Shown piece after piece: positions 55,731 through 64,000 of a stretch of DNA of 64,000 nt. The notes beneath the pieces are model-generated. The model was not told the DNA's origin. It saw nothing but the letters and a program-made list of their open reading frames with translations, and did no database searches. A program made the position numbers and the translations under genes. Source of the DNA: Amoebophrya sp. A120 (lineage: Eukaryota; Sar; Dinophyceae; Syndiniales; Amoebophryaceae); NCBI GenBank assembly GCA_905178155.1, contig CAJINV010000001.1, forward strand, positions 6,729,860 through 6,793,859. The letters run 5' to 3'. Each line of letters starts with the position of its first letter. Position 1 is the first letter of the stretch.

Positions 55731-58700
55731 CTACGTCGCTACCGCGCCGCCCATTTGCATTTGCTGCATTTGCTGCGTCACCGTTAGGAGCCCGGTTACT
55801 CGACCCATAATCTCATTGAGCCGCTTGTCGTAGGGAAAGGCTTTCGCCTCCGCGCTCGTTGTCAAGATTTCTTCCTTCCGCGCCTTTTCCTTGTCCCCAA
55901 GCAACTGCTCAGCCTTGAAGATCTTGTACTTGCAGCGGGTGTCGTCGTTGTAGGTCTCCTTTTCGCACATCAGTACCATCTTCCAGCGTGTGAAAAACTT
56001 GTCGTTGAACAGATTCTCGATCTGCTGACCGTCCTGCGCGTTCGTCTCCTTGCTCTGCCACTTCTTCCACAGCGTCCGTGCCGGCAGCGGCTTTTCCTGC
56101 ATCTCCCCAGCCGTGAGCGGTACGCCGGTCTCCTCATCGTGGTACATTGCCTGACCGAACTGGTTTACCTGCTGGTTGCCGTGCTGGTCAACCAACGGCT
56201 GCCAGGCTTGCAAAATGTTTTGTCGATCCGCCAGCAGGGTTCCCCCAATATCGTCAAACGCCGTCGCCACGGTGGACCCGGACTCGTCCGTCAAATGCAT
56301 CCGGATGATGTATCGTGGGTCGGGCTGTCGTGCAGAAGTAGACATTGAGTGAAGCTTCGTTTTTGATTTGAAATCGCGCTCGTGTGCATCAGTGTGAGTC
56401 TGTTGCTGGAACAAAAAGGGAGCTACTTCTTACCTAATCAGACGCCTCTCTATGCGTGTGCAACAAGATGCGAACGAAGTAAGCGAAAACAAGCATGAAA
56501 GAAAAGCGACGTGCTTCTCCTATAAATAAAAGCAAAAAGCTGTAGCTTAAGAATACGTTCAGAGTTTTGTGCCCATCCGCGCATACCCAGTAGTCCGGGT
56601 TGTCACCGAACCCGACCTTGTCCAGTTTCTTGCGGCACTCGCTAATTTTTGTTTTTGTCGGATCGCCATAGACTGGGCGCTCGACCTTTTCCGGGCACGC
56701 CAGGTAGTAGGGTTCCTTGCTGTGTGCGATCGACGCGATTTCCACGCATTCCAGGTTATGCCAAAGCACCTGACGATAATGCCAACATTAGAGACCATGA
56801 GACTTTGACTCTCACGACCTGGACCTGCAAGCATGACAAAGAAAAAGAATATCGTTTTAAAGTACTAGCCGTGGCATGATCAATATCAACCCAAAGGGCA
56901 CCACCACAAACAAGAGCGCTACTGCAGCTTACCCTGGGCGGCTCGCCGCCGTCTGCGGTGGGTTGTGGGTCCAGCAGCTTGTGCTGTTCCGCCAGGATTT
57001 CCCGAATCGTTTGACTCCCGCGACCCTTTGCCCCGTTGGAGCGCTGCCCGCCGAGCCTTCGCGCCTGGTTGACCAGTTGCGGGTTATCAAATGCAAAAAT
57101 GTCTGGGTCTGGAAGAATTCATGTTTGTCATGCTTGTCTGACATGACTCTTAAATCTGTCATGCACGTTACCCAAGAGCTCCGTTTCTCTGTGATGCAGA
57201 AGCGCAGTTTGTCTTGCAGAATAGGCAACACCTAGGAGCTCAGAAACTTGTCATGCTGCGCCAGCATTTGTAGCCTCATCATGAGACGCCACCCAGCATC
57301 ACAAGTTTCCAGACCCAGACATTTTTGCATTTGATACGGGTTGTTGTTGTACCAGGTCAGGATCTCTTGCACGCGCTGATCCGAAGGGAGAGGCTCCGTA
57401 ACCTGGCCGCCGCTCAAGGTGCGGCCTTGAAAGTCCCCTACCTGCGCGCCCTTCACGTACCAGACGACTCCCACTTGCGGCGTCGACGCCTTTAGTTTTT
57501 CACCTTTCTGGCCCCAAACAGTAAGACCGATGCTGCACCCAGACTGGTCAACCAGCTGGAATTCCACCTTGGCGCTTTCCCCATTTTTCGTGTTGACCAT
57601 CGCCGTATCGCCAATCTCGTGCACGATGGCGCAAATGTCAACCTTCTTGCCTTTCTCCGTTGTCTCGACCGTGCTGATTTTGACGAAGTTCCAGTTGCCG
57701 TCTGGAATGGCGCCGCAGTCGGCTTCCGGAACTGGCGTAATCTGCGTGCTCTTGTTGAAGGTAATCTCGAACCTGTTCGGGATTTCGATTAATGTGTGAT
57801 GGGCTTCTTCTTCTTTATTTGAGTTCTGTTTTTGCATATGACAAATGCAATCTTGCATGCTCTCTGACATTCTCGAACCAGAGCTAGAAAGACGGGATGT
57901 CACGAGAGGATGTAGAGCCCGCTGGTGCGACATGTTTCGTAATCTTACGCTGCCAGATCACATACACAGGGCACTGGCAAACAACAAACTGGAACTCAAT
58001 GACTACAGGACAGAAAAAAGCACGCTGATACTCTGCGTTCGGGCGGTATCTCTTGTTGGCGTTCTTCACCTCTCCTTTGTGAAAGATGTAGCAGCTGCCT
58101 TCTTGCAGAATTTGGAAAAACTTCTGCGCTTCGTTGCCGAAAAAGGTGCCGCTTATCTCGCTGAGGTGTTCATCCATCAGCTCAACGTTGAACCTGCAGC
58201 GGAATTGTAATTGATTACTCCTCACTTTCGATTTGATATTTCTTTTTCAAACAAGCTCATCAAGTCGTGCTCTGCAGATGCTATATGCATGCTGATCGCC
58301 GTCACCAAAGAATGGATCTATCTCTTGATGTTGATGTCACCTCCATTTTTCAACTTCAAGCATGAGAGTGCAGCGCGCTACAGCTGGCTATCTCTTTTCT
58401 ACCTAGTTCTAGCAAGCAAACGGAGCATGAGCAAAGCCGCAAAACTTGAAAACAAAAATCTTTCGTACAGCTGCCCCTCGCCTCGCTGATTCGTGAATTT
58501 CCGCATTTCGCTTTTGCTGATTACCCGGGCAAAAATCTTGAACCCCCCAGCGTAGCACGAGAGGTCTCGGATCGGCATATAGCCCTTGGGGCGATTACCG
58601 GTGTCAGCAGCACCAATCCGCTGAATCGGGCCTCGGGACGAGGACGCAGCCGCGTTGCCGGTGCTGATGTGAAGAGTGCGAAAAAAATTGAAAACGCATT

Positions 58701-59738
58701 TCGCTGTTAACATACATGATCCTGCTACAACATGAACAGAGAGAACGATCTCAGCAAACTAACAGACACCCGAGCGACTCGTTAAAAAAAAATCTTAGCT
58801 CGAGGCTTAATTCGAGGAAAGCAGCAGAAAGCAGGATCATACGTAATTCCTTGCTGCATTCCAGCAACCGGTTGCTGCTGCTGCATCTGCATCGCTCCAG
58901 GTTGTTGCTGCATCTGTTGTTGCATCATTTGTGGATTCGGCTGCTGCTGTTGCTGCATCTGCATGGCACCTTGAGGTTGGCCCGGTTGCTGCATCGGAAT
59001 GCCGGGTTGTTGCGGCGGCATATTATTCCCGCCCATCGGGTGCTGATGCGGCATGAAGTTACCACCCTGTGGCTGCATCGGCATGCCGTTATTGGGACTC
59101 TGGAAGTTAGTTCCAGGCTGCTGTTGCATCTGCATTCCTTGCTGAGGGGGCTGCATCGGGGCTCCACCACCCTGCATCGGCATCATATTTCCACCCATCG
59201 GTTGCATACCTGGCTGTTGCATTTGGATGCTACCTCCAGGCTGTTGCATCTGCATATTGCCACCTGGCTGCTGTATCTGCATGTTTCCACCTCCTGGCTG
59301 CTGCATCTGCATTCCTGGTTGCTGCTGCATCTGCATCCCAGTTTGCTGCTGCATTCCCATCGCGCCTGGTGTTTGCGGCATTTGCCCGAAGCTTTGCTGC
59401 TGCATGTTGCCTTGCTGCGGAGCCTGCACTTGCTGTGGCGTCGGTGCTGCTCCCGGTGGCTGCACTTGCTGTTTTGATGTTTTTCTTCAGTTCTGGTTCA
59501 AACTTGAACTTCGAACGCAATAAATCTCCTGGGAACAACTAAATGAATCTTTGCAAACCGAAACGACATACATTTACTTCTTTTACTTTTACATCAACAT
59601 CGCACAAAATGTGCTACAAGAAACCTGTTGCGCGGCTGCGTAGGGGTTAAAATTCACGGCGGATCCTCCGCCTTGGTTGAACGCCCCGGATGCGTAGGGG
59701 TTGTCGCTTTGCTCGCCTAAGTTTCCGAAGGAATTCAT
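55731..59738 (-). CDS. RPA1: Replication protein A large subunit (RPA1/RPA70)
   Basis: Eight exons: 59738-59625, 59468-58843, 58663-58469, 58193-58032, 57772-57343, 57085-56933, 56769-56557 and 56324-55731 (2,487 nt, 828 residues, all in phase). Seven introns separate them, one an introner. DBD-A: FKIFARVISKSEMRKFTNQRG into GEGQLFNVELMDEH, CYIFHKGEVKNANKRY. DBD-B: WNFVKISTVETTEKG, VEFQLVDQSGCSIGLTVWG, YVKGAQVGDFQGRTLS. DBD-C: YYLACPEK...ECRKKL...YWVCADGH, a modified zinc ribbon with Cys-Cys-Cys-His visible, then RYIIRMHLTDESGSTVATAF and RWKMVLMCEKETYND. RPA binds single-stranded DNA in nuclear replication and repair. The usual RPA70N protein-interaction domain is absent; instead there is about 245 residues rich in Gln, Met, Pro and Gly. 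Confidence 0.95.
57086..57336. mobile_element. Introner element, family A, in RPA1
   Basis: 251 nt flanked by the direct repeat CGGGTT (57080-57085 and 57337-57342). The ends are perfect inverted repeats beginning ATCAAATGCAAAAATGTCTG and continuing GGTCTGGAA. Excision restores YNNNPQLVNQAR between DBD-B and DBD-C. A GT is available at the 5' side (GTATCAAATG), but the 3' side cannot end in AG without losing the repeat. The interior shows TTTGTCATGC, AACTTGTCATGC and GCAGAATAGGCA. Confidence 0.93.
58843..59468 (-). repeat. Low-complexity Gln/Met/Pro/Gly coding tract of RPA1
   Basis: Exon 2 of RPA1 is largely imperfect iterations of motifs such as GMQMQQQPG, GNMQMQQPGG and PQQGNMQQQ. At the DNA level it is a CTGCATCTGCAT-type minisatellite with no clean period, so slippage may vary its length. 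Confidence 0.85.
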
Positions 59739-60385
59739 GATTGTGGGCTCGTTTTAGTCGTTAATCACTGTGAAACTGAAAACGTCCAAAAAAACTGTTG
59801 GTTTTCTATTTCTTTCGTAGCCTACGTTTGTTCTCAAAATAACTAAGGAACAAATAGAAGGGCCGAAAATGAAAAATCTAGCTTCGCATACTGCTATACT
59901 CTATACACCTTGGGATTTCTAGATAGAAACTCATGGGAAGAAGGAACTGACTGTGATGATGTTTTGAAACAGAAAAAATTGGCAAAAAGCGAAAGCCCGA
60001 AGAAATTCAAATCGTAAAATCGAAGAAAGCGATTTCGAACATCAATGTTCCTTCAGAAAGCCACTTCATCTCCAAGCACTTTTGAGGTTCAAAGCTTTGA
60101 ATTGGATATCTCCTTGCCATGGCTTAGTTATCATTACCATGATTCGCGAACTCAAAACGACGAGGCATGAATCCAAAAAATTCATGAGAGTATCGACTTT
60201 GCTCTAAAACCGGCGGGGCTATCGACTGTCGAACAAACAAGCGAACTTGCATCATGTGGTGGCCAGCCTGACACGCGAAAGCTTTCGAGAAAACGAGGCG
60301 TCAACTCGTCGATGTCAGATGTAGATGATCTTTTGTCGCATTATACTCTGTCGCTTTTCGTTTTGTTCATACATGATGTGCAAGC
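59739..60385. other. Intergenic, no gene seen
   Basis: About 650 bp between the BioD-like stop and the RPA1 ATG; AT-rich, no supported frame. Confidence 0.6.
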
Positions 60386-61384
60386 TCATCCCAGCACCAT
60401 CGTTTTTTGCAGTCGTCCGCAATTTTCCAGTAATGCTTTCAGGGTCTCTCTGTCGACATTTTTTGTGAAGTTGGCTACTAATGCGGCACAAATTTCTTCT
60501 TCTTCCCTTGTTGGCAAGTCAACTGTTAGCTGCGACGGCTTGGGTGGCCGCAACGTGATATTGCAGGTTGCGTGTTCGCCCGGAGGGGCATAGGAATCGA
60601 GATCTATGCGGGAGAAGACTTCATTCTCCGGCAGGATGCCATACAGTTTCGGTAGATCTAGTGGATAGGTATCCCAAAAATATTTCGGAACGACCCTAGA
60701 AAAGTAGTCCTTCACAGCACTCGTCTTCTTCATCTCCCCCTCGCGGACCCGGTTGACGATCATCCCAAGAACCGGCACGCGGCCGTTGGGACAGGCCTCA
60801 AAAAAGGATCTCGCTTGCTCGTAGGAATCTATCGAATCTCCCATTCCGGGTTTCCCGACTATCAAGACCGGCGATTTGCAAAGAAACGCGGTAGTCGCGT
60901 TTGACACGCCGCATAAGCTGCCGACGCCTGGGTAGCCGACGCCGTCGATTAGCAGGACTTTGATCGGTTTATTTTTCACCGCGGTTATATCGTCGTTGGT
61001 AAAATCGGCGATGTCGGCGCTTGGATTCAACAAGTCATCGACAGCTTCCTCTATTCTCGATTGGAGAGTGCTCCTGTATTCCTCGACATTTCTACCGTAC
61101 ACCTCTGTTGGAAGAGTCTCTGTTGCGAATTTCTGCGTGAAACCAGCGAAAAATACCACGGGCCCGACGTGTCGTGCGCGTATTCCCTTCGCCTTGCAAA
61201 ACTTCGCTACGAGCGTCTGCTGAATGCCCTGCGTGCAGGGCTTAATGTAAGCAAGTTCGTCTGGGCTGTAGCCCATTTCCAAGAGCGCACCGAGGATACC
61301 CAAGCATAGCGTGCTCTTTCCGGACCCTTGTCCCGCAGCGCCGGCGACGAAAAGGCGAACTGCTTCATCCCGATTCGCAGACAT
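60386..61384 (-). CDS. BioD-like P-loop NTPase (dethiobiotin synthetase/AAA_26 type)
   Basis: A single exon of 332 residues with ATG at 61384, one of the few uninterrupted genes here. Walker A is GAAGQGSGKST right after strand 1 (RLFVAGAAG). It is followed by LCLGILGALLEMGYSPDELAYIKPCTQG, which matches the BioD pattern in which a Lys-Pro turn follows strand 2. Later landmarks are VLLIDGVGYPGVGSLCGVSNA (the glycine-rich loop), PVLIVGKPGMGDSID and VPVLGMIVNRVREGEM. These fit the SIMIBI-class BioD/CobQ-like fold, which carries out ATP-dependent carboxylation or amidation, or serves as a regulatory domain. The length exceeds bacterial BioD (about 225 residues) through a C-terminal extension. Without an adjacent biotin gene, true dethiobiotin synthetase activity is uncertain. 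Confidence 0.75.
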   Translation of the reverse strand: MSANRDEAVRLFVAGAAGQGSGKSTLCLGILGALLEMGYSPDELAYIKPCTQGIQQTLVAKFCKAKGIRARHVGPVVFFAGFTQKFATETLPTEVYGRNVEEYRSTLQSRIEEAVDDLLNPSADIADFTNDDITAVKNKPIKVLLIDGVGYPGVGSLCGVSNATTAFLCKSPVLIVGKPGMGDSIDSYEQARSFFEACPNGRVPVLGMIVNRVREGEMKKTSAVKDYFSRVVPKYFWDTYPLDLPKLYGILPENEVFSRIDLDSYAPPGEHATCNITLRPPKPSQLTVDLPTREEEEICAALVANFTKNVDRETLKALLENCGRLQKTMVLG

Positions 61385-61912
61385 GTTGATGTGGACAATT
61401 CTTTGAAAGAATTCGAAGTAAGTCTACATCTCTAGGAGGGCCACGCCAATGCACTCACAATGAAAAAGAACAAACAAGCTCTGGATGCAGAAGTACCAGC
61501 AACCAGACCCACTACTTCATGGTCTTTGGATTTGGCAGAAAAGATTCCGCTGCGAATTTGTTTAAACCTTGTACTCTAAGACGATGGAGCGAAACAGAAG
61601 CGCGGCAATGTTCTTCAGGGTTTGAACGCTCGTTCATCTTTCTTCATTTCGATTCCATTTCACAGTTCCGCATCTCTGTTGACCAGAGTATGTATTGTGA
61701 GACCTTCTACCGACCCCTGTCCTGAAGGAACTTTACTCCCTTTCCCAGGTCGAATTCTAGATTTTTGTTTTAGTTTTTCTCGCATTGCTCGTCAGTGTAC
61801 AGTTGTTGTGCTTGTGGTTCTCCTGCTTCTAAATTCATCTGGCGTGGCTCACCAGCGGGGAATTCAAACTGGCCTGCTTTGTTATTGTTTCCTTGACGCG
61901 TCGACATAGACA
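61385..61912. other. Intergenic, no gene seen
   Basis: About 530 bp between the LRR-like gene stop and the BioD-like start; short frames only. Confidence 0.55.
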
Positions 61913-63840
61913 TTACAAATCATTTGATAATTTGCGTTTCTTTGTGTCGCTCTGCTGCGCAGCGCTCGCTTTCTTCTTCTTGCGACTTTTCGAATAAAAG
62001 TACGAGTAGTACTCTTCGTTGCCGGTATCCGCAAGTGTAGAAAGCTGCGCCTGGCGCTGCCGCATCAAGGCCGCCTCGAAGGCCGTCTCTAAATCACGCC
62101 GCGAAAGGGCAGGTCCGCCTCCACAAGCCGCAAATGACATCGCGAAATCCGGCAACTTGCTTCGGTTCTCCTCCTTGAAGAGCTGGAAAAACTCGAACAG
62201 TTCGCTTTCACCGTACAACCGAAACTCATTCGATTCCTTGGCCCCCCACTTTTTCCCTGGCTGTCCATCGAGCTCCAAACTCTCCTCGTGCACATTCGTC
62301 AGCAAAGGCGCGTAGGCGATAAAGCGTGCCAAGTCATCCGAGCGGTGGCACTTCACAGTGCGGAGCTTCGGCAAGTACAGCGGCCCCAGCTTTTCTAGAC
62401 CGTAATTCTTGCACAGCACAATCTTCTCCAAAGAGGGACACGACGACAACGATATATCGAGGGAGCAGTTGTGCAGCGAGTAGCAATGATCGAGCTCGAG
62501 AAACTTCAGCGAGGGCAGGGCGAAATGTAACTCGGAGAGGTGGTTGACTTGCCTGATGGACAATCGTTCCAATAGCGGAAAGCTTTCGGCCGAGAGCACG
62601 CATTTGCGGATGTGCACGAAGTCAATCGTCAAGTCTCGTAGCGCGGGAAATCGATACTGCGGATTGGAGAAGATAGTCCAGTTTGCGGTCTTCCGACAAG
62701 TCGTAATGTGTTCAAACTTGTCAGGATCCTCTTCACTCTGCGGAGCGACACCCTTCGTCGGCACCTGCTTTTTCGTTTTACTTTCGTCGTCAGTCAGGAG
62801 GAGCTCCATGTCGGAATCCTCGTCGTAAGTAAATTCTTTCGGCTTCCCGTGACGCTGCGTCTTTTTAAGCGCGACGTCCCGCCGGTATTGTTCCTTCGAT
62901 ATCTTGTCGGTCGACGGCCCGAACTTGATAAAACCCGGTTCACCATTCGGGTCAAAGAACATGAAGTCACTGAATTGAAGTTCGTACAGACCCTCGCCGT
63001 TGAGTATTTGCATCTCTGTGATTTCATCAGTCGGAACTTTTTTTCCCAGAAAAAGTTCGTCAAACGCTTCGCGAGACGTCGCATCCTCAAACCCTTTACT
63101 TTTGATGATCAGCGACACTGCCTTTTCGTTGTCAACGTCTTTTTCTTTCTTGGTGTTGCTTTCCTCAGCTGCATTTGGCGATTTGCTTTCGGCTTTTTTG
63201 TCAGCATCGTCTCGAGTCGGGGTGGGCTGAGCTGTCGGGTTCTTTCGGATTAGCTTCCAATATCCTTCTGGGCACTCGTAATCCATGTCAGCATCGTCCT
63301 CGGATCCACTACCGCCAAAAAGCACGGCGCGCGTGACCGGATTTGTGAACGCATCGGGCCCATACTCCGCATAGAACTCCCCGAGCGACATTCTTTTTCT
63401 ACTTAAAATAGTTTTGCCCTGTTCTAGTAACTTAGCTTCATCCAAGTCTCTGATTCTGCCATGCCGATTCCATGAAAAATAGTTGATTCTGATGAAGTGC
63501 TGAAGTGTACAAACGAATAGTAGCAGATTGCCCTGGATGTACTTCCTACCGGCAATCAAGTAAGTATTTTTCGCGAGCTGACACCAGGCACAAGGAACCA
63601 GGAACAACCGAGAGGTTGGTGTTGAAGACGAAGATGAACTTGAAGTCATTCTTATTCCATAGATACTCGCCAATGCCTCGCTCCATAATTCGGATTTCAT
63701 CTATAGTTTTCCAGACCGCACCGGATCCTTTTATTTCTGGATTCACATAGATCCAGGATCTGGCTGCCTTGTCAGTCTCCGATTTCGATGGAGAACAGGC
63801 CCTCGATTCATTGTGTCGCAAAAGCGGCTGTTGAGAAGCC
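61913..63840 (-). CDS. Leucine-rich-repeat-like protein (5' end uncertain)
   Basis: The last exon is 63455-61913 (514 codons plus phase). It is preceded by a proposed exon ending at 63550; the intron 63456-63549 has donor GTAGGA and acceptor GCAG and keeps the frame. Upstream of about 63840 the frame closes without a clear start or splice site, so the N-terminus is unresolved. The exon includes RKRMSLGEFYAEYGPDAF, an acidic/Lys-rich middle, and then irregular LRRs (FPALRDLTIDF, FPLLERLSIRQVNHL, LPSLKFLELDHC, CPSLEKIVLCKN, LPKLRTVKCH). The C-terminus is basic (KSRKKKKASAAQQSDTKKRK), resembling a nuclear localisation signal. A protein-interaction role is likely; the specific function is unknown. 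Confidence 0.7.
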
Positions 63841-64000
63841 AGCAGCTCATGGCGCTTTGCATTTGCGACAGGTATCCGTTATCTTGTTTAGGACACATGC
63901 CGGCTCCGATAGTTTGTTCGTCATGTTGCTTCGCAGCAGCGCTTCTTTGCCTTGTGCTGGAGCAAATTAAGCGACACACCAGTTTAGCTCCGTGTGAAAG

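Noticed and set aside
58716-59477. Plus-strand Leu/His-rich frame opposite the RPA1 glutamine-rich exon
   Set aside because: It is the reverse reading of CAG/ATG-rich codons; the minus frame joins in phase with RPA1 exons on both sides.
1-64000. Recurrent TTAAGTAC or AAGTAAGTA-like words upstream of several ATGs as a promoter motif
   Set aside because: They occur near only some genes, at inconsistent distances and also in introns, and AG/GTA-rich words are expected near splice sites. A genome-wide enrichment test would be needed.
1-64000. Bacterial features (RBS, operons, CRISPR, phage)
   Set aside because: Spliceosomal introns, RPA1, ORC1/CDC6 and a GOST protein make this a eukaryotic nuclear sequence.

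Overview
This looks like about 64 kb of nuclear DNA from a eukaryote, most likely an alveolate. My best guess is a syndinian dinoflagellate of the Amoebophrya type. The grounds are: multi-exon genes with short spliceosomal introns (about 60-260 nt, donors mostly GTA-something); every supportable gene on the minus strand; and six compact introns with terminal inverted repeats bounded by short direct repeats, the architecture known as introner elements and described from Amoebophrya genomes. The genus is inference; the gene structures are read from the sequence. I saw no bacterial-type operons, tRNA, rRNA or CRISPR arrays.

Layout, left to right (transcription runs right to left). 1-4384: secreted ankyrin-like/cysteine-rich protein, running off the left edge. 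5712-6997: seven-TM acylated-looking membrane protein. 8095-12857: ABCG-type transporter with a 38-residue-repeat ectodomain, split by an introner. 13575-14990: multi-TM protein with a C2-like domain. 15678-27524: giant disordered AT-hook/coiled-coil protein, interrupted by a 2.95-kb fold-back repeat element. 28150-32379: S33 proline-iminopeptidase-like hydrolase split by an introner. 33021-35869: GOST/Lung-7-TM membrane protein with two introners 30 bp apart. 36756-39716: ORC1/CDC6 AAA+ ATPase. 40803-51372: 3,504-residue LRR-IQ protein. 51724-52981: sugar isomerase-type TIM barrel. 53514-55042: organelle-targeted GST-like protein split by an introner. 55731-59738: replication protein A large subunit, eight exons, one introner. 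60386-61384: BioD-like P-loop protein. 61913 to the right edge: LRR-like protein.

The genes do not form one pathway. Two (ORC1/CDC6 and RPA1) belong to DNA replication, several are membrane or trafficking proteins, and two are giant structural proteins. The unifying feature is the introner population. At least three families with unrelated terminal repeats share a short interior phrase, sit at coding junctions that restore a conserved domain when removed, and often lack a possible GT-AG pair. The most unusual object is the 24117-27067 element: it is bounded by a 7-bp direct repeat at an in-frame junction, has imperfect terminal inverted repeats, and is built from 351-bp tandem units that are then inverted. 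It behaves like a giant intron-forming repeat with no coding capacity I can see.
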